Assembly (NCBI GenBank): GCA_037447655.1
Contig: JBBHKE010001966.1
Coordinates: 1 to 64,000 of the forward strand
Direction of reading: 5' to 3'
DNA length: 64,000 nucleotides
Origin: Zygnema cylindricum
Lineage: Eukaryota; Streptophyta; Zygnematophyceae; Zygnematales; Zygnemataceae
Below are positions 1 to 12,868 of the stretch, piece after piece; the stretch's first letter is position 1, and the number at the start of each line of letters is the position of its first letter. Below the pieces are notes generated by a model. It made no database searches. It saw only the letters and a program-made list of their open reading frames with translations, and was not told the DNA's origin. Both the position numbers and the translations under genes were made by a program.

Positions 1-3000
1 TTGCTAATAGTTTGTGTAATTTAGGTAAAAATTTCTTGTTATCACTAATAGTTTTTGTAATTTAGGTAACAATTCTTGTTATCGCTAACAGTTTGTGTAA
101 TTTAGGTCTTAATTGTTGTTTTCGCTAACAATTTGTGTAGTTTAAGTTACAATTCTTGTTATCGCTAACTGTTTGTGTAATGTAGATAACAATTTTTGTT
201 ATCGCTAACTGTTTGGTTAATTTAGGTAACAATTCTTGTTATCGCTAACCGTTTGTGTAATTTAGGTAAGAATTTTTTGTTTTCACTAACAATTTTTATA
301 ATTTAGGTAACAATTATTGTTATCGCTAATAGTTTGTGTAATTTAGGTCACAATAATTGTTATCGCTAACTGTTTGTGTAATTTAGGTAACAATTCTTGT
401 TATCGCTAACAGTTTGTGTAAGTTAGGTAACAATTCTTGTTATCACTAACTGTTTGGTTAATTTAGGTAAAAAAAATTGTTATCTGTAACAGTTTGTGTA
501 ATGTAGGTAACAATTCTTCTTATTGTTAACAGTTTTTGTAATTTAGGTAACAATTGTTGTTATGGCTAACAATTTGTGTAGTTTAAGTTACAATTCTTGT
601 TTTCGCTGATAATTTGTGTAATTTAGGTAACAATTCTTGTTATCGCTAACTGTTTGGTTAATTTAGGTAACAATTCTTCTTATCGCTAACCGTTTGTGTA
701 ATTGAGGAAACATTTGTTGTTATCGCTAATTGTTTGTGTAATTTAGGATACAATTATTGTTATCGCTTACAGTTTTTGTAATTTAGGTCACAATTCTTGT
801 TATCGCTAACAGTTTGTGTAATTAGGTCATAATTTTTGTTATCGCTAACTGTTTGTGTAATTTAGGTAACAATTCTTGTTATCGCTAACAATTTGTGTAG
901 TTTAAGTAACAATTCTTATAATCCCTAAGTGCTTGGTTAATTTAGGTAACAATTCTTGTTATCGCTAACTGTTTGTCTAACTTTGATAACAATTCCTGTA
1001 AGCGCGAACACTTTGTGTAATTTAGATAACAATTCTTGTTATTGCTAACTGTTTCGTTAATTTAGGTAACAATTTTTGTTATCGCTAATTGTTTGTGTAA
1101 TTTAGGTAACAATTCTTGTTTTGGCTAACTATTTGTGTAATTTAGGAAACTATTCTTGTTATCGCTAACTGTTTGTGTAATTTAGGTCACAATTCTTGTT
1201 ATCGCTAACGCTTAAGTTAATTTAGGTGTTAATTCTTGTTATGGCTAACAGTTTGGTTAATTTAGGTAATAATTTTTGTTATCGCTAACAATTTGTGTAG
1301 TTTAAATAACAATTCTTGTTATTGTTAACATTTTGTGTAATTTAAGTAACAATTCTTATAATCCCTAAGTGCTTTGTTAATTTAGGTAACAATTCTCGTT
1401 ATCGCTAATTGTTTGTGTTAATTAGGTAACAATTCTTGTTATCTCTAACACTTTGTGTAATGTAGGTAACAATTTTTCTTATTGTTAACAGTTTTTGTAA
1501 TTTAGGTATCAATTGTTGTTATGGCTAACAATTTGTGTAGTTTAAGTTACAATTCTTGTTATCGCTAATAATTTGTGTAATTAGGTAACAATTATTGTTA
1601 TCGCTAACTGTTTATATAATTTAGATATCAATTCTTTTTATCGCTAACTATTTGGTTAATTTAGGTAAGAATTCTTGTTATCGCTAATCATTTGTGTAAC
1701 TTAGATAACAACTGTTGTAAGCCCAAACAGTTCGTGTAATTTAGATAACAATTCCTGTTATCGCTAATTGTTTGGTTAATTTAGATAATAATTCTTCTTA
1801 TCGCTAACTATTTGTGTAATTTAGGTAAAAATTCTTGTTATCTCTAACAGTTTGTGTAATGTAGGTAACAATTCTTCTTATTGTTAACAATTTTTGTAAT
1901 TTAGGTATCAATTGTTGTTATGGCTAACAATTTGTGTAGTTTAAGTTACAATTCTTGTTATCGCTAATAATTTGTGTCGTTAGGTAACAATTATTGTTAT
2001 CGCTAACTGTTTATATAATTTAGATATTAATTCTTTTTATCGCTAACTATTTGGTTAATTTAGGTAACAATTCTTGTTATAGCTAATCGTTTGTGTAACT
2101 TAGATAACAATTGTTGTAAGCCCAAACAGTTTGTGTAATTTAGATAACAATTCCTGTTATCGCTAACTGTTTGTGTAATTTAGGTAACAAATCTTGTTAT
2201 TGCTAACAGTTTGTGTACGTTAGGAAAAAATTCCTGTAAGCGCAAATAGTTTGAGTAATTTAGATTACAATTCCTGTTATCGCTAACTGTTTGGTTAATT
2301 TAGGTAAAAATTCTTGTTATCTGTAACAGTTTGTGTAATGTAGGTAACAATTCTTGTTATTGTTAACAGTTCTTTGTAATTTAAGTAACAATTGTTGTTA
2401 TGGCTAACTGTTTGGTTAATTTAGGTTACAATTGTTGTTATGGCTAACAATTTGTGTAGTTTAAATTACAATTCTGGTTATCGCTAATAATTTATCTAAT
2501 TTAGGTAACAATTCTTGTTATCGCTAACTGTTTGTGTAATTTAGGTAACAATTCTTGTTATAGCTAACAGTTTGTGTAACTTAGATAACAATTTTTGTAA
2601 GCGTAAACAGTTTGAGTAATTTAGATAATAATTTTTGTTATCGTTAACAATTTTGTAATTTAGGTATCAATTGTTGTTATGGCTAACAATTTGTGTAGTT
2701 TAAGTTACAATTCTGGTTATCGCTAACAATTTATGTAATTAAGGTAACAATTCTTGATATCGCTAACTCTTTGATTAATTTAGATAACAATTCTTGTTAT
2801 CACTAACTGTTTGTAAAATTGAGGTAACAATTCTTGTTATAGCTAACTGTTTGTGTAATTTAGGAAACTATTCTTGTCGTCCCTAACTGTTGGTGTAATT
2901 TAGGTTAAATTTCTTGTTATCGCAAACAGTTTGTGTAATTTAGGTCACAATTCTTGTTATCGCTAACTCTTAGGTTAATTTAGGTAACAATTCTTGTTTT

Positions 3001-6000
3001 GGCTAACCGTTTGTGTAACTTAGATAAGAACTGCTGTAAGCCCAAACAATTTGTGTAATTTAGATAACAATTCTTGTTATCGCTAACTGTTTGGTTAATT
3101 TAGGTAACAATTCTTGTTATCGCTAACAGTTTGTGTAAGTTAGGTAAAAATTCATGTTTTCTCTAACAGTTTGTGTAATGTAGGTAACAATTCTTATTAT
3201 TGTTAACAGTTTTTGTAATTTAGGTAACAATTGTTGTTATGGCTAACAATTGTGTAGTTGAAGTTACAATTTTTGTTATCGCTAATAATTTGTGTAATTC
3301 AGGTAACAATTCTTGTTATCGCTAACTGTTTGGTTAATTTAGGTAACAATTCTTCTTATTGCTAACCGTTTCTGTAATTGAGGAAACAATTGTTGTTATT
3401 GCTAACAATTTGTGTAATTTAGGTAACAATTATTGTTATTGCTTACAGTTTTTGTAATTTAGGTAACAATTCTTATTATCGCTAATAGTTTGTGTAATTT
3501 AGGTCATTATTTTTGTTATCGCTAACTGTTTGTGTAATTTAGGTAACAATTCTTGTTATCGCTAAATGTTTGTGTAATTTAGGAAACTATTCTTGTTATC
3601 GCTAACTCTTTGTGTAATTTAGGTAACAATTCTAGTTATCGCTAACAGTTTGTGTAATTTAGGTCACAATTTTTGTTATCACTAACTCTTAGGTTAATTT
3701 AGGTGTTAATTCTTATTATGGCTAACAGTTTATATAATTTAGGTAACAATTATAGTTATCGCTAACTGTTTATATAATTAGATATCAATTCTTTTTATCG
3801 CTAACTATTTGGTTAATTTAGGTAACAATTCTTGTTATCGCTAATCATTTGTATAACTTAGATTATAACTGTTGTAAGCTTAAACAGTTTGTGTAATTTA
3901 GATAACAAATCTTGTTATCGCTATCAGTTTGTGTAGGTTAGGTAACAATTCTTGTAAGAGCAAATAGTTTGTGTAATTTAGATAACAATTTTTGTTATCG
4001 CCAACTGTTTGTGTAATTTAGGTAACAAATCTTGTTATCGCTAACAGTTTGTGTAGGTTAGGTAACAATTCATGTAAGCGCAAATAGTTTGAGTTTTGGT
4101 TAATTTAGGAAACAATTGTTGTTATCGCTAACTATTTGTGTAATTTAGGTAAAAATTCTTGTTATCTCTAACAGTTTTTTGTAATTTAGGTAACAATTGT
4201 TGTTATGGCTAACAATTTGTGTAGTTTAAGTTACAATTCTTGTTATCGCTAATAATTTGTGTAATTTAGGTAATAATTCTTGTTATCGCTAACTGTTTGG
4301 TTAATTTAGTTAATAATTCTTTTTATTGCTAACTGTTTGTGTAATTGAGGAAACAATTGTTGTAGTCGCTAACTGTTTGTGTAATTTAGGTAACAATTCT
4401 TGTTATCACTAAGAGTTTGTGAAATTTAGGTAACAATTTTTGTTATCGTTAACAGTTTGGTTAATTTAGGTAACAATTGTTGTTATGGCTAACTGTTTGG
4501 TTAATTTAGGTAAAAATTGTTGTTATGGCTAACAGTTTGTGTAGATTAAGTTACATTTCTAGTTATCGCTAATAATTTATGTAATTTAGGTAACAATTCT
4601 TGTTATCGCTAACTGTTTGTGTAATTTAGGTAACAACTCTTGTTATAGCTAACAGTTTGTGTAACTTAGATAACAATTTTTGTAAGCGCAAACAGTTTGA
4701 GTAATTTAGATAACAATTCTTGTTATCGCTAACTCTTAGGTTAATTTAGGTAACAATTCTTGTTATGGCTAACCGTTTGTGTAACTTAGATAACAACTGC
4801 TGTAAGCCCAAACAGTTTGTGTAATTTAGATAACAATTCCTGTTATTGCTAACTGTTTGGTTAATTTAGGTAACAATTCTTGTTATCGCTAACAGTTTGT
4901 GTAAGTTAGGTAAAAATTCTTGTTATCTCTAAGAGTTTGTGTAATGTAGGTAACAATTCTTATTATTGTTAACAGTTTTTGTAATTTAGGTAACAATTGT
5001 TGTTATGGCTAACAACTGTGTAGTTTAAGTTACAATTCTGGTTATCGCTAATAATTTATGTAATTTAGGTGAAAATTTTTGTTATCGCTAACTGTTTGGT
5101 TAATTTTGATAACAATTCCTGTTATCGCAAACTGTTTGGTTAATTTAGGTAACAATTCTTGTTATCGCTAACAGTTTGTGTAAGTTAGGTGAAAATTCTT
5201 GTTATCTCTAACAGTTTGTGTAATGAAGGTAACAATTCTGATTATTTTTAACAGTTTTTGTAATTTAGGTAACAATTGTTGTTATGGCTAACAATTGTAT
5301 AGTTTAAGTTACAATTCTTGTTATCGCTAATAATTTGTGTAATTTAGGTAACAGTTCTTGTTATCGCTAACTGTTTGGTTAATTTAGGTAACAATTCTTC
5401 ATATTCCTAACCGTTTGTGTAATTGAGGAAACAATTGTTGTTATCACTAATTGTTTCTGTAATTTAGGTAACAATTATTGTTATCGCTTACAGTTTTTGT
5501 AATTTAGGTAACAATTCTTGTTATCGCTAACAGTATGTGTAATTTAGGTCATTATTTTTGTTATCGCTAACTGTTTGTGTAATTTAGGTAACAATTCTTC
5601 TTATAACTAACAGATTGTTTAACTTAGATAACAATTCCTGTAAGCGCAAACAGTTTGTGTAATTTAGGTAATCATTCTTGTTATCGCTAACTGTTTGGTT
5701 AATTTAGGTATCAATTCTTGTTACCGCTAACAATTTGTGTAGTTTAAGTAACAATTCTTGTTATCGCTAACAATATGTGTAGTTTAAGTAACAATTCTTG
5801 TTATCGCTAACAGTTTGTGTAATTTAAGTAACAATTTTTATAATCCCTAACTGCTTAGTTAATTTAGGTAACAATTCTTGTTATCGCTAACTTTTTGTGT
5901 AACTTAGATAATATCTCCTGTTATCGCTAACTGTTTCGTTAATTTAGGTAAAAATTCTTGTTATCGCTAACTGTTTGTGTTATTTAGGTAAGAATTCTTG

Positions 6001-8341
6001 TTATCACTAACTGTTTGTGTAATTTAGGAAACTTTTCTTGTTATCCCTAACAGTTTGTGTAATTTAGGTAATAATTCTTGTTATCACTAACAGTTTGTGT
6101 AATTTAGGTCACAATTCTTGTTATCGCTATCACTTAGGTTAATTTAGGTGTTAATTCTTGTTATGGCTAACAGTTTATGTAATTTAGGTAACAATTATTA
6201 TTATCTCTAACTGTTTATATAATTTAGATATCAATTCTTTTTATCCCTAACTATTTGGTTAATTTAGGTAACAATTCTTGTTATCGCTAACCGGTTGTGT
6301 AACTGAGATAACAAATGTTGTAAGCCTAAACAGTTTGTGTAATTTAGATAACAATTCTTGTTATCGCTAACTGTTTGGTTAATTTAGGTAAAAAAAATAG
6401 TTATCGCTAACAGTTTGTGTAAGTTAGGTAACAATTCCTGTAAGAGCAAATAGTTTGTGTAATTTAGATAACAATTCATGTTATCACTAACTGTTTGGTT
6501 AATTTAGGTAACAATTCTTGTTATCGCTAATTGTTTGTGTAATTTAGGTAACAAATCTTGTTATCGCTAACAGTTTGTGTAAGTTAGGTAACAGTTCCTA
6601 TAAGCGCAAACAGTTTGAGTAATTTAGATAACAATTCTGTTATCGCTAATTGTTTGGTTAATTTAGGTAACAATTCTTATTATCGTTAACAGTTTTTGTA
6701 ATTTAGGTAAAAATTGTTGTTATGGCTAACAATTTATGTAATTTAAGTTACAATTCTTGTTATTGCTAATAATTTGTGTAGTTTAGGTAACAATTCTTGT
6801 TATCGCTAACTGTTTGGTTAATTTAGTTAACAATTCTTCTTATCGCTAACCGTTTGTGTAATTGAGGAAACAATTGTTGGTATCACTAACTGTTTGTGTA
6901 ATTTAGGTAACAATTATTGTAATCGCTTACAGTTTTTGTAATTTAGGTAACAATTCTTGTTATCACTAATTGTTTGTGTAATTTAGGAAACTATTCTTGT
7001 TATCGCTATCTGTTTGTGTAATTTAGTTAACAATTCTTGTTATCGCTAACAGTTTGTGTAATTTAGGTCACAATTCTTGTTATCGCTAACTCTTAGGTTA
7101 ATTTAGGTGTTAATTCTTGTTATGGCTAACAGTTTATGTAATTTAGGTAACAATTATTGTTATCGCTAACTGTTTATATAATTTAGATATCAATTCTTTT
7201 TATCGCTAACTGTTTGGTTAATTTAGGTAACAGTTCTTGTTATCGCTAACTGTTTGTGTAACTTAGATAACAACGGCTGTAAGCCCAAACAGTTTGTGTA
7301 ATTTAGATAACAATTCCTGTTATCGCTAACTGTTTGGTTAATTTAGGTAACAATTTTTGTTATCGCTAATAGTTTGTGTAAGTTAGGTAACAATTCGTGT
7401 AAGAGCAAATAGTTTGTGTAATATAGATAACAATTCATGTTATCGCTAACTGTTTGGTTAATTTAGGTAACAATTCTTGTTATCGCTAATTGTTTGTGTA
7501 AGTTAGGTAAGAATTCCTATAAGAGCAAATAGTTTGTGTAATTTAGATAACAATTTATGTTATCGCTAACTGTTTGGTTATTTTAGGTAACAATTCTTGT
7601 TATTGCTAACAATTTGTGTATGTTAGGTAATAATTATTGTTATCGCTGACCGCTTTTGTAATGTAGGTAACAATTGTTGGTATCGCTATTAATTTGTGTA
7701 GTTTAAGTTACAATTATTGTTATCGCTAACAATTTGTGTTGTTTCAGTAACAAATCTTGTTATTGCGAACTCTTAGTGTCATTTAGGTATTAATTCTTGT
7801 TATCACTAAATGTTTGTGTAATTTAGGTAAAAATTCTTGTTATTGCTAACAGTTTGTGTAAGTTAGGTAACAATTCTTGTTATCGCTAACTGTTTGGTTA
7901 ATTTAGGTAACAATTTTTGTTATCGCTAACAGTTTGTGTAAGTTAGGTAACAATTATTGTTATCGTTAACTGTTTATATAATTTAGATATCAATTCCTGT
8001 TATTGCTAACTGTTTAGTTAATTTAGGTAACAATTCTTGTTATCGCTAACAGTTTTTGTAAGTTAGGTAACAATTCCTATAAGGGCAAATAGTTTGTGTA
8101 ATTTAGATAACAATTCATGTTATCGCTGACAGTTTGTGTAATTTAGGTAACAATTCATGTTATCGCTGACTGTTTGTGTAATTTAGGTAACAATTCTTGT
8201 TATCGCTAACTTTTTGTGTAATTTAGGTAACAATTATTGTTATGACTGACCGCCTTGTAATTTAGGTAACAATTGTTGGTATTGCTATTAATTTATGTAG
8301 TTTAAGTTACAATTCTTGTTATCGCTAACAATTCATGTTAT
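1..8341. repeat. 40-bp satellite array, left block
   Basis: Tandem array of about 208 copies of a 40-bp AT-rich monomer. A clean copy of the same consensus lies at 36051-36090. It begins TAATTTAGGT, has a central TAACAATTCTTGTTA and ends GCTAACWGTTTGTG. Several monomer classes alternate. One has TGTAAGCGCAAAC in place of TGTTATCGCTAAC; others start TAGTTTAAGTTAC, TAAGTTAGG or TAATTGAGGAAAC; one contains GGTGTTAATTC. A 41-bp class has an extra T (GAATTTCTTG). Classes recur in a fixed order (for example near 3650-3900, 6090-6480 and 7060-7440), so this is higher-order structure rather than random mixing. No coding sequence is credible here. Whether it is centromeric, pericentromeric or a knob cannot be told from sequence. 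Confidence 0.97.
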
Positions 8342-9155
8342 TGTTGGTTTTGGAAACCTCTAGTCCTCTCTATATCTCGTGTGTGAGAAAGAGAGTCTAG
8401 ACTTATTCAGTTTTTGTGTACAAAATGAGTTGACGTAGACAAGATGTGGTGTGGTATGTAACTCCAAAGGGAGTTCACAGATTTGGTACACTCTATGTAC
8501 ACGTGTCGGTCCGTGGGGAAGTCAAGCTTGGTTGAGTTGGTTGACAAAGTACATATTTACTTGAGGGACCAGATTTACACGTGGAGGTTCATCTTCGGTG
8601 ATGAATGAATACGCGGACGGCAGACAGAGTTTGCCGTCATTTTTGGAAGAGAAATATTGACCGAGCCGTCATTTCAGCAGACTAACTTTGACTGCGTACT
8701 TTAGCAGTGGCTGGGGTTAAGGGTTGATGTAAATACTTGAACGGTAGATGGCGGGGTTTAGTTTGATTAATTTTTAGTGTACCGACACACCACGGTAGTT
8801 GTGGTTCGGTGTAGATCAGCTGTAGGTTGACTTTTGTATATGTAGGACTTATAATATTTTGGAGTTAGGAATTCAGTGAATGGAAAACTGCGAAGCAGTT
8901 TTTGTGTCTGTTTGAATTGCAAGATCATTGTGATCTTTTGGCAAAACCCTGTGAAATTCTGCATGTGGTTTCTTTGTTATACTTTTTATATTGTGGAAAA
9001 TTTGCAGACCTAGTGTGTGTCTGGTTTTCTTGGGGCTTCATCGTGAAGTCGGTCTTTTTGTGGTTTCCGTGAGAGTTTCCTCTTTGTAATCTGAATATTA
9101 TGGCAACTGGTGCTTCTTCTTCTTCCTCTGGGTCACCGGTTGCCTCAAATCAACA
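8342..9155 (+). mobile_element. copia LTR, family C, at the edge of the satellite
   Basis: This 814-bp segment starts TGTTGGTTTTGG and ends AAATCAACA, giving the TGTTG/CAACA terminal inverted repeat of an LTR. Its first ~35 bases resemble LTR family A (both carry AGTCCTCTCTATAT). An ATG at 9100 opens a frame (MATGASSSSSGSPVASNQ) that reaches the LTR end 56 nt later at codon position 2, as in families A and B. The left flank is satellite (GTTAT), but the right flank is not satellite and starts TTTGA. There is therefore no target-site duplication, and no primer site follows. It is either one LTR of a rearranged element or a solo LTR at a recombination breakpoint. The LTR boundaries are well supported; the element's history is not. 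Confidence 0.75.
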
Positions 9156-10201
9156 TTTGAGACATTTTTATTTTCATGCCCTAGCCTAAATTGTTATAGC
9201 ATTATATTCTACACCAAAGTAGAGATATTCAACATCATTAAACGGATCATTCACATCCAAATATCCTATTTATAAATGCTTTACAAATTTATACCTCTTA
9301 TTTGTTTGTCTTTCTATCCACATCGTCTAGCTTTTCACCTCTCATTATGAATATTTTCTTGCCCTCAATGACATTTTTACAACCATTATCCGGTATTGCA
9401 AGAACCAAGGACAAATTCTCGATGAATTGAGGACCATATATCATATACGACAATTGCATTTGAACTCTCCTCTCGAACTTTCCACTCCACATTTACTCTT
9501 ATAACTTCAGGTTCAATACCATTTTTTCCTCATCAAACAACCTGACTGTTATCTTTCAAAAATGTTTTTTCTGGTTTTTTTTTCTCAAACTAAACACAAT
9601 AAATTCCATCCTTTCACATTTGGGTTGAAATTCCAATCCAATTATCATCATGGCCACTAAGAATTACCGGAGCATCCAACTCCAACAACAGTTAGCAACT
9701 AATACATGAGGTCAAGAACATTTTGTTCCTCACTAAACAAAGACTCTGTCTTAAAACAATAGTTTGTTATCTTTGTGCCTATATACACAGCTTCCTTAAT
9801 TCTCCAATTGATATTTTTCGGCTTGCATCAATCTACTAATGTTTGTGTCTTGGATACAAAGTTTCTTTAATCTTCCTAGTGATAAAAATATTTTATAGTT
9901 GAACTAAACTTGCAGAACCGGCGAAGTCTTCAAATGTCACTAACGACTTGTAAATGTTCTACATCGACAACCTTTTTCTTCACCAGGGATCTCATCAAGA
10001 TAACTATGCCCTTGATTGTTTTCATCTTCCTCCATTTTTGAGCTTTTCCCTGTTCATTATCAAGCGCCTTCCACTATTTTTGAGCTTTCTCTCGTCCATA
10101 ATTGGAACCATCAAAATTAACATCAGGCTTATTCGAGCCCGTGAAACCATAACCCATGAGATTGTGACACCCTCTGTGATACTAGAAGCAATCCAAACAT
10201 A
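9156..10201. other. unassigned AT-rich spacer
   Basis: Non-satellite, AT-rich DNA between LTR C and the non-LTR element. The only hint of coding is on the minus strand around 9298-9492 (separate entry). Other open frames here are short and resemble no family I recognise. No tandem repeat or RNA gene is visible. Confidence 0.5.
9298..9492 (-). pseudogene. possible copia pre-integrase remnant
   Basis: A 64-codon minus-strand frame contains the run PQFIENLSLVLAIPDNGC, followed by EGKKIFIMRGEKLDD. This resembles the copia gag-pre-integrase segment, where a line such as 'VP.L..NLLSV..L...G..V.FE..K..I' is usual. Sequence on either side is broken by stops, and neither a protease DSG motif nor an integrase core could be followed. 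It is on the opposite strand to LTR C, so it does not belong to that LTR in its present arrangement. The similarity is short and judged by eye; it could be chance. Confidence 0.3.
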
Positions 10202-10847
10202 GGTTTTGATATGTTTTTTCGAGTTTGTTCTCTTATTGCCGGAGGCACTGTCCCCTCTCGTATTTGTGATCTTCCCACGGCCTCCCGCCTTGTAGCTGTC
10301 ACCAAGCCCAATGGGGGAATTCATCCTATCGCAGTGGGCGAGGTGTTCTACCGATTGGTGGCCCGTGCCATCTGCATCTAGCTCCAACCTGCCTTCCACG
10401 ATTATTTCCCTCCTCATCAGTTCGGAGTAGCAACTCGAGGGGGCTGCGAAGCTGTGGTCCACGGGATTCGAGTGTTGTTGGATGCCCATCCGGATAATGT
10501 AGTCCTTCAGGTTGATGTTTCTAATGCTTTCAATATAGTGGATCGTAATGCCATTTTTTTCAGAACTTATGGCTGCACCTTCTCCGATTGTCCAGATATT
10601 TCCTTTTGTGAGGGCCTTTTACTCTTTGAGCAACAACCTCTCTTTTTCCACTGATGGTGATTTGGTCCCTCTTTCCTCCACAACTGGCACTCGTCAGAGA
10701 GATCCTCTTGGGGGCCCTTTGTTTGCCCTTGCTCATTTCTGGGCCCTCCAAGCTTCCGAGGCCACTTTTCCATCTTGGGTCTTCCCTTCAGTTGCGGACG
10801 ACACACACATTATTGGTCCCTTGGGACCAAGTTATATCAGCCTATAA
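10202..10847 (+). pseudogene. reverse transcriptase domain (broken)
   Basis: RT core of the non-LTR element, read in two frames. The first frame (10202-~10560) has SRLVAVTKPNGGIHPIAVGE, typical of the 'K..G..RPI' start of LINE RTs, then motif A VDVSNAFNIVDR near 10511-10545. A TAG near 10378 interrupts it. The second frame (~10548-10835) holds motif B as TGTRQRDPLGGPLFAL, where the usual Q-G is Q-R, and motif C as VADDTHIIGP near 10792-10820, so the catalytic Asp pair is retained. The frameshift, the stop and the changed motif B glycine all indicate a dead copy. Confidence 0.8.
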
Positions 10848-12438
10848 CTCTTTCAAGGATCGTTTGGCGGAACTGAATCTTTCTGTCCAACCCACTAAAT
10901 GTGTTGTTTGGTCCCCACGTCCTATTCCTCTTCCTTTCACTCCCCCTCCTGGTTTTCAGACTCCTCATCCATCCGAAGGCATTCGTGTGTTAGGTTGCCC
11001 GCTTGGTCCTGATCCATAAATCACGGAATTTCTTAATTCTGCTCTTCAAATAGATTTGTCTCATGTGGATGACCTACCTAACCTTTCAGATTCCCAAGTT
11101 TCTTTTGCACTTTTGACACGGTGTTTTTCCCATCGCCCCTCTTACCTTACTTGTACTTCCCCTCCCACTCCTACTTTTGTGTCGTCCCTTTTTGCATTTG
11201 AGAATCGCCTCATGGACGTTCTTCACACGTTGTTAGGTCGTGGGGCTTTTGATCGCGAGTCTGAGCCTACAGCCCGTATCCAGGCCTCTCTTCCTGTCTT
11301 TACAGGCGGTTTGGGATTACTATCGACGGCTCATGTTGCTCCCGCTGCCTATTTGGGAAGTTGGTGCCTTGTTGCCTCCACTATTGCCTCTTGTTTTTTG
11401 GCTAGGGACACTCCTATTATTGCTACCGTTGTACCCCGAGTTTCAAACGGTGTGCTCGCCTTCCAACGGTTCCTTCTCGATGCATCTCGTTCTCTTCCTT
11501 CTGCTGCGATCACGGATATGCCAGTTCTTTCCACTCTTGTTTCGGCTGTAGTTGCTCATGTTCAGGAATCCATTTCTGATAAGGTTGTCGCCGCTAGTAA
11601 AACCGAGCTTCTCAAGGCGTTTCCTTCTGGTTCTTTACGTGCACGCTTTCTTTTCTGTGGAAAACTTGGTTCCGGAGCATGGCTTTTGGCTATCCCTATC
11701 TTATCTAGCCTCCAATTCACCCCGGCTCAGTTCACCACGACCCTTAGGTTTCGGCTTGGCCTCCCTCACCCACCTTTGCTTGGCCTCCCTCACCCACCTT
11801 TGCTTGGCTCTTTTGTTTGCTCATGCGACCACGTTGGCGTTCATTTGCTTCATTGCTCCCATGATTGCGAGTTGATTCAGGCGCATGACACGATCCGAGA
11901 CACCATTGCGACTATCGCTTCCGAGTGGGGATATATTGTCTGCCGGGAAGTTTCCTACATTATTCCTTCCGGTCAGATTGACATTGTATTACTTGATGGT
12001 GCGCGTCGTACATTTGGTGACATTGTTTTGGCGAACCTTACCTTTGATACAGTCGTCATTCGGGCAGCTCGACATGGGGGTGTGGCTGCACGTGACGCGG
12101 CTAGGAGGAAGGAGCTTGATTATGCCCATCGTGATGCTATGGATGGATTCATTTTGATGGTGGTCGAGATATTTGGTTGTTTGGGTGTGGCTTTGGACGA
12201 GTTTTTCCGTACTTGTGGGCGGCGCTCGTTCGAGCGGCGGGGACTTGGGAGCCCTTTTGTTTCCGTACTTACTTCTTTTTTACCGTCAACGTTTATCGGT
12301 GGCCCTACAACGAGTGCAGGCATCTATCCTCCTTGGATTGTCTATTGGGGCTTTGGATCGTCGACATGTCCCGGATCTCCCTCCTCGTGCTTCTTTGGGG
12401 TTCGGGGACTTACGTGGTTGCTTTTCATATATTTTTAG
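10836..12438 (+). pseudogene. RT thumb and REL endonuclease region (broken)
   Basis: Third frame of the non-LTR element. It continues from the RT core with RLAELNLSVQPTKCVVWSP, then a TAA at 11017-11019, and is open again from the ATG at 11056 to 12438. Near 11818-11856 it has CSCDHVGVHLLHC, a CCHC zinc motif, followed by an AHDTIRDTI line comparable to the RHN line of REL elements. Next come GQIDIVLLDG and FGDIVLANL (about 11974-12030), consistent with the PD-(D/E)xK nuclease core. An exact 24-bp tandem duplication at ~11756-11803 repeats the peptide LGLPHPPL. After ~12280 the sensible frame moves to one reading FYRQRLSVALQRVQAS. Assignment is by motif order only. Confidence 0.65.
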
Positions 12439-12847
12439 TTATGTTGGGGTTTTGTTGATAGATGTTGGCTCTTTCCTTTGATGTTCCGTTTGTTGTTCTT
12501 CGCTTCTTTGGGTGTTTTCCGTTATTGGCCATCTTTTCGTATTTTGGTTGCTTTTGCCTTGCTTATCGTCTTTGTTTCTTCCCCCGACATGTAGTTTTTC
12601 AGTTTTTGCCATGCTACTTCCTTTTGTTCTCATGGACTCGGATGGTTTACCATCGCGCTTTTAAATAAAGTCGGCCCTTTTTTTTATTATTATTAAAGAA
12701 ATACTAAGTTATTTTTAAACTCCAACTCGTATTAGACGAGGTTCGTACGGATAGTTGTCATATTAGCAGATACCGAAGCACGACTAAGAGAAAGCTGACT
12801 CGAGTATTAGTCCGGTTGGTGTTCTTAGTAGTATTCTTGGGGGATGG

Positions 12848-12868
12848 TATATATATATATATATATAT
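12848..12868. repeat. (TA)n microsatellite
   Basis: About ten uninterrupted TA dinucleotides between the non-LTR element and the P450 gene. Confidence 0.9.

Larger units (their letters stand above)
10202..12700 (+). mobile_element. degenerate non-LTR retrotransposon with restriction-like endonuclease
   Basis: A broken LINE-type element. Reverse-transcriptase motifs are followed by a zinc-binding CCHC and a restriction-like endonuclease (REL) region, the order found in R2/R4/CRE-type elements rather than APE-type plant L1s. The reading frame shifts at about 10560, 10835 and 12230-12280, and there is an in-frame stop near 10378, so no intact protein can be made. The 3' end lies near 12660-12700, where AATAAAG is followed by a T-rich (ATT)n tail. 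The 5' end is not visible; coding similarity fades above ~10202. No flanking target-site duplication was identified. Confidence 0.75.

Noticed and set aside
1-8341. CRISPR-like regular repeats
   Set aside because: Monomers are directly adjacent with no unique spacers, in eukaryotic DNA; this is a satellite.
10022-10489. 155-codon minus-strand frame
   Set aside because: Overlaps the RT motifs read on the plus strand and shows no domain; treated as a shadow.
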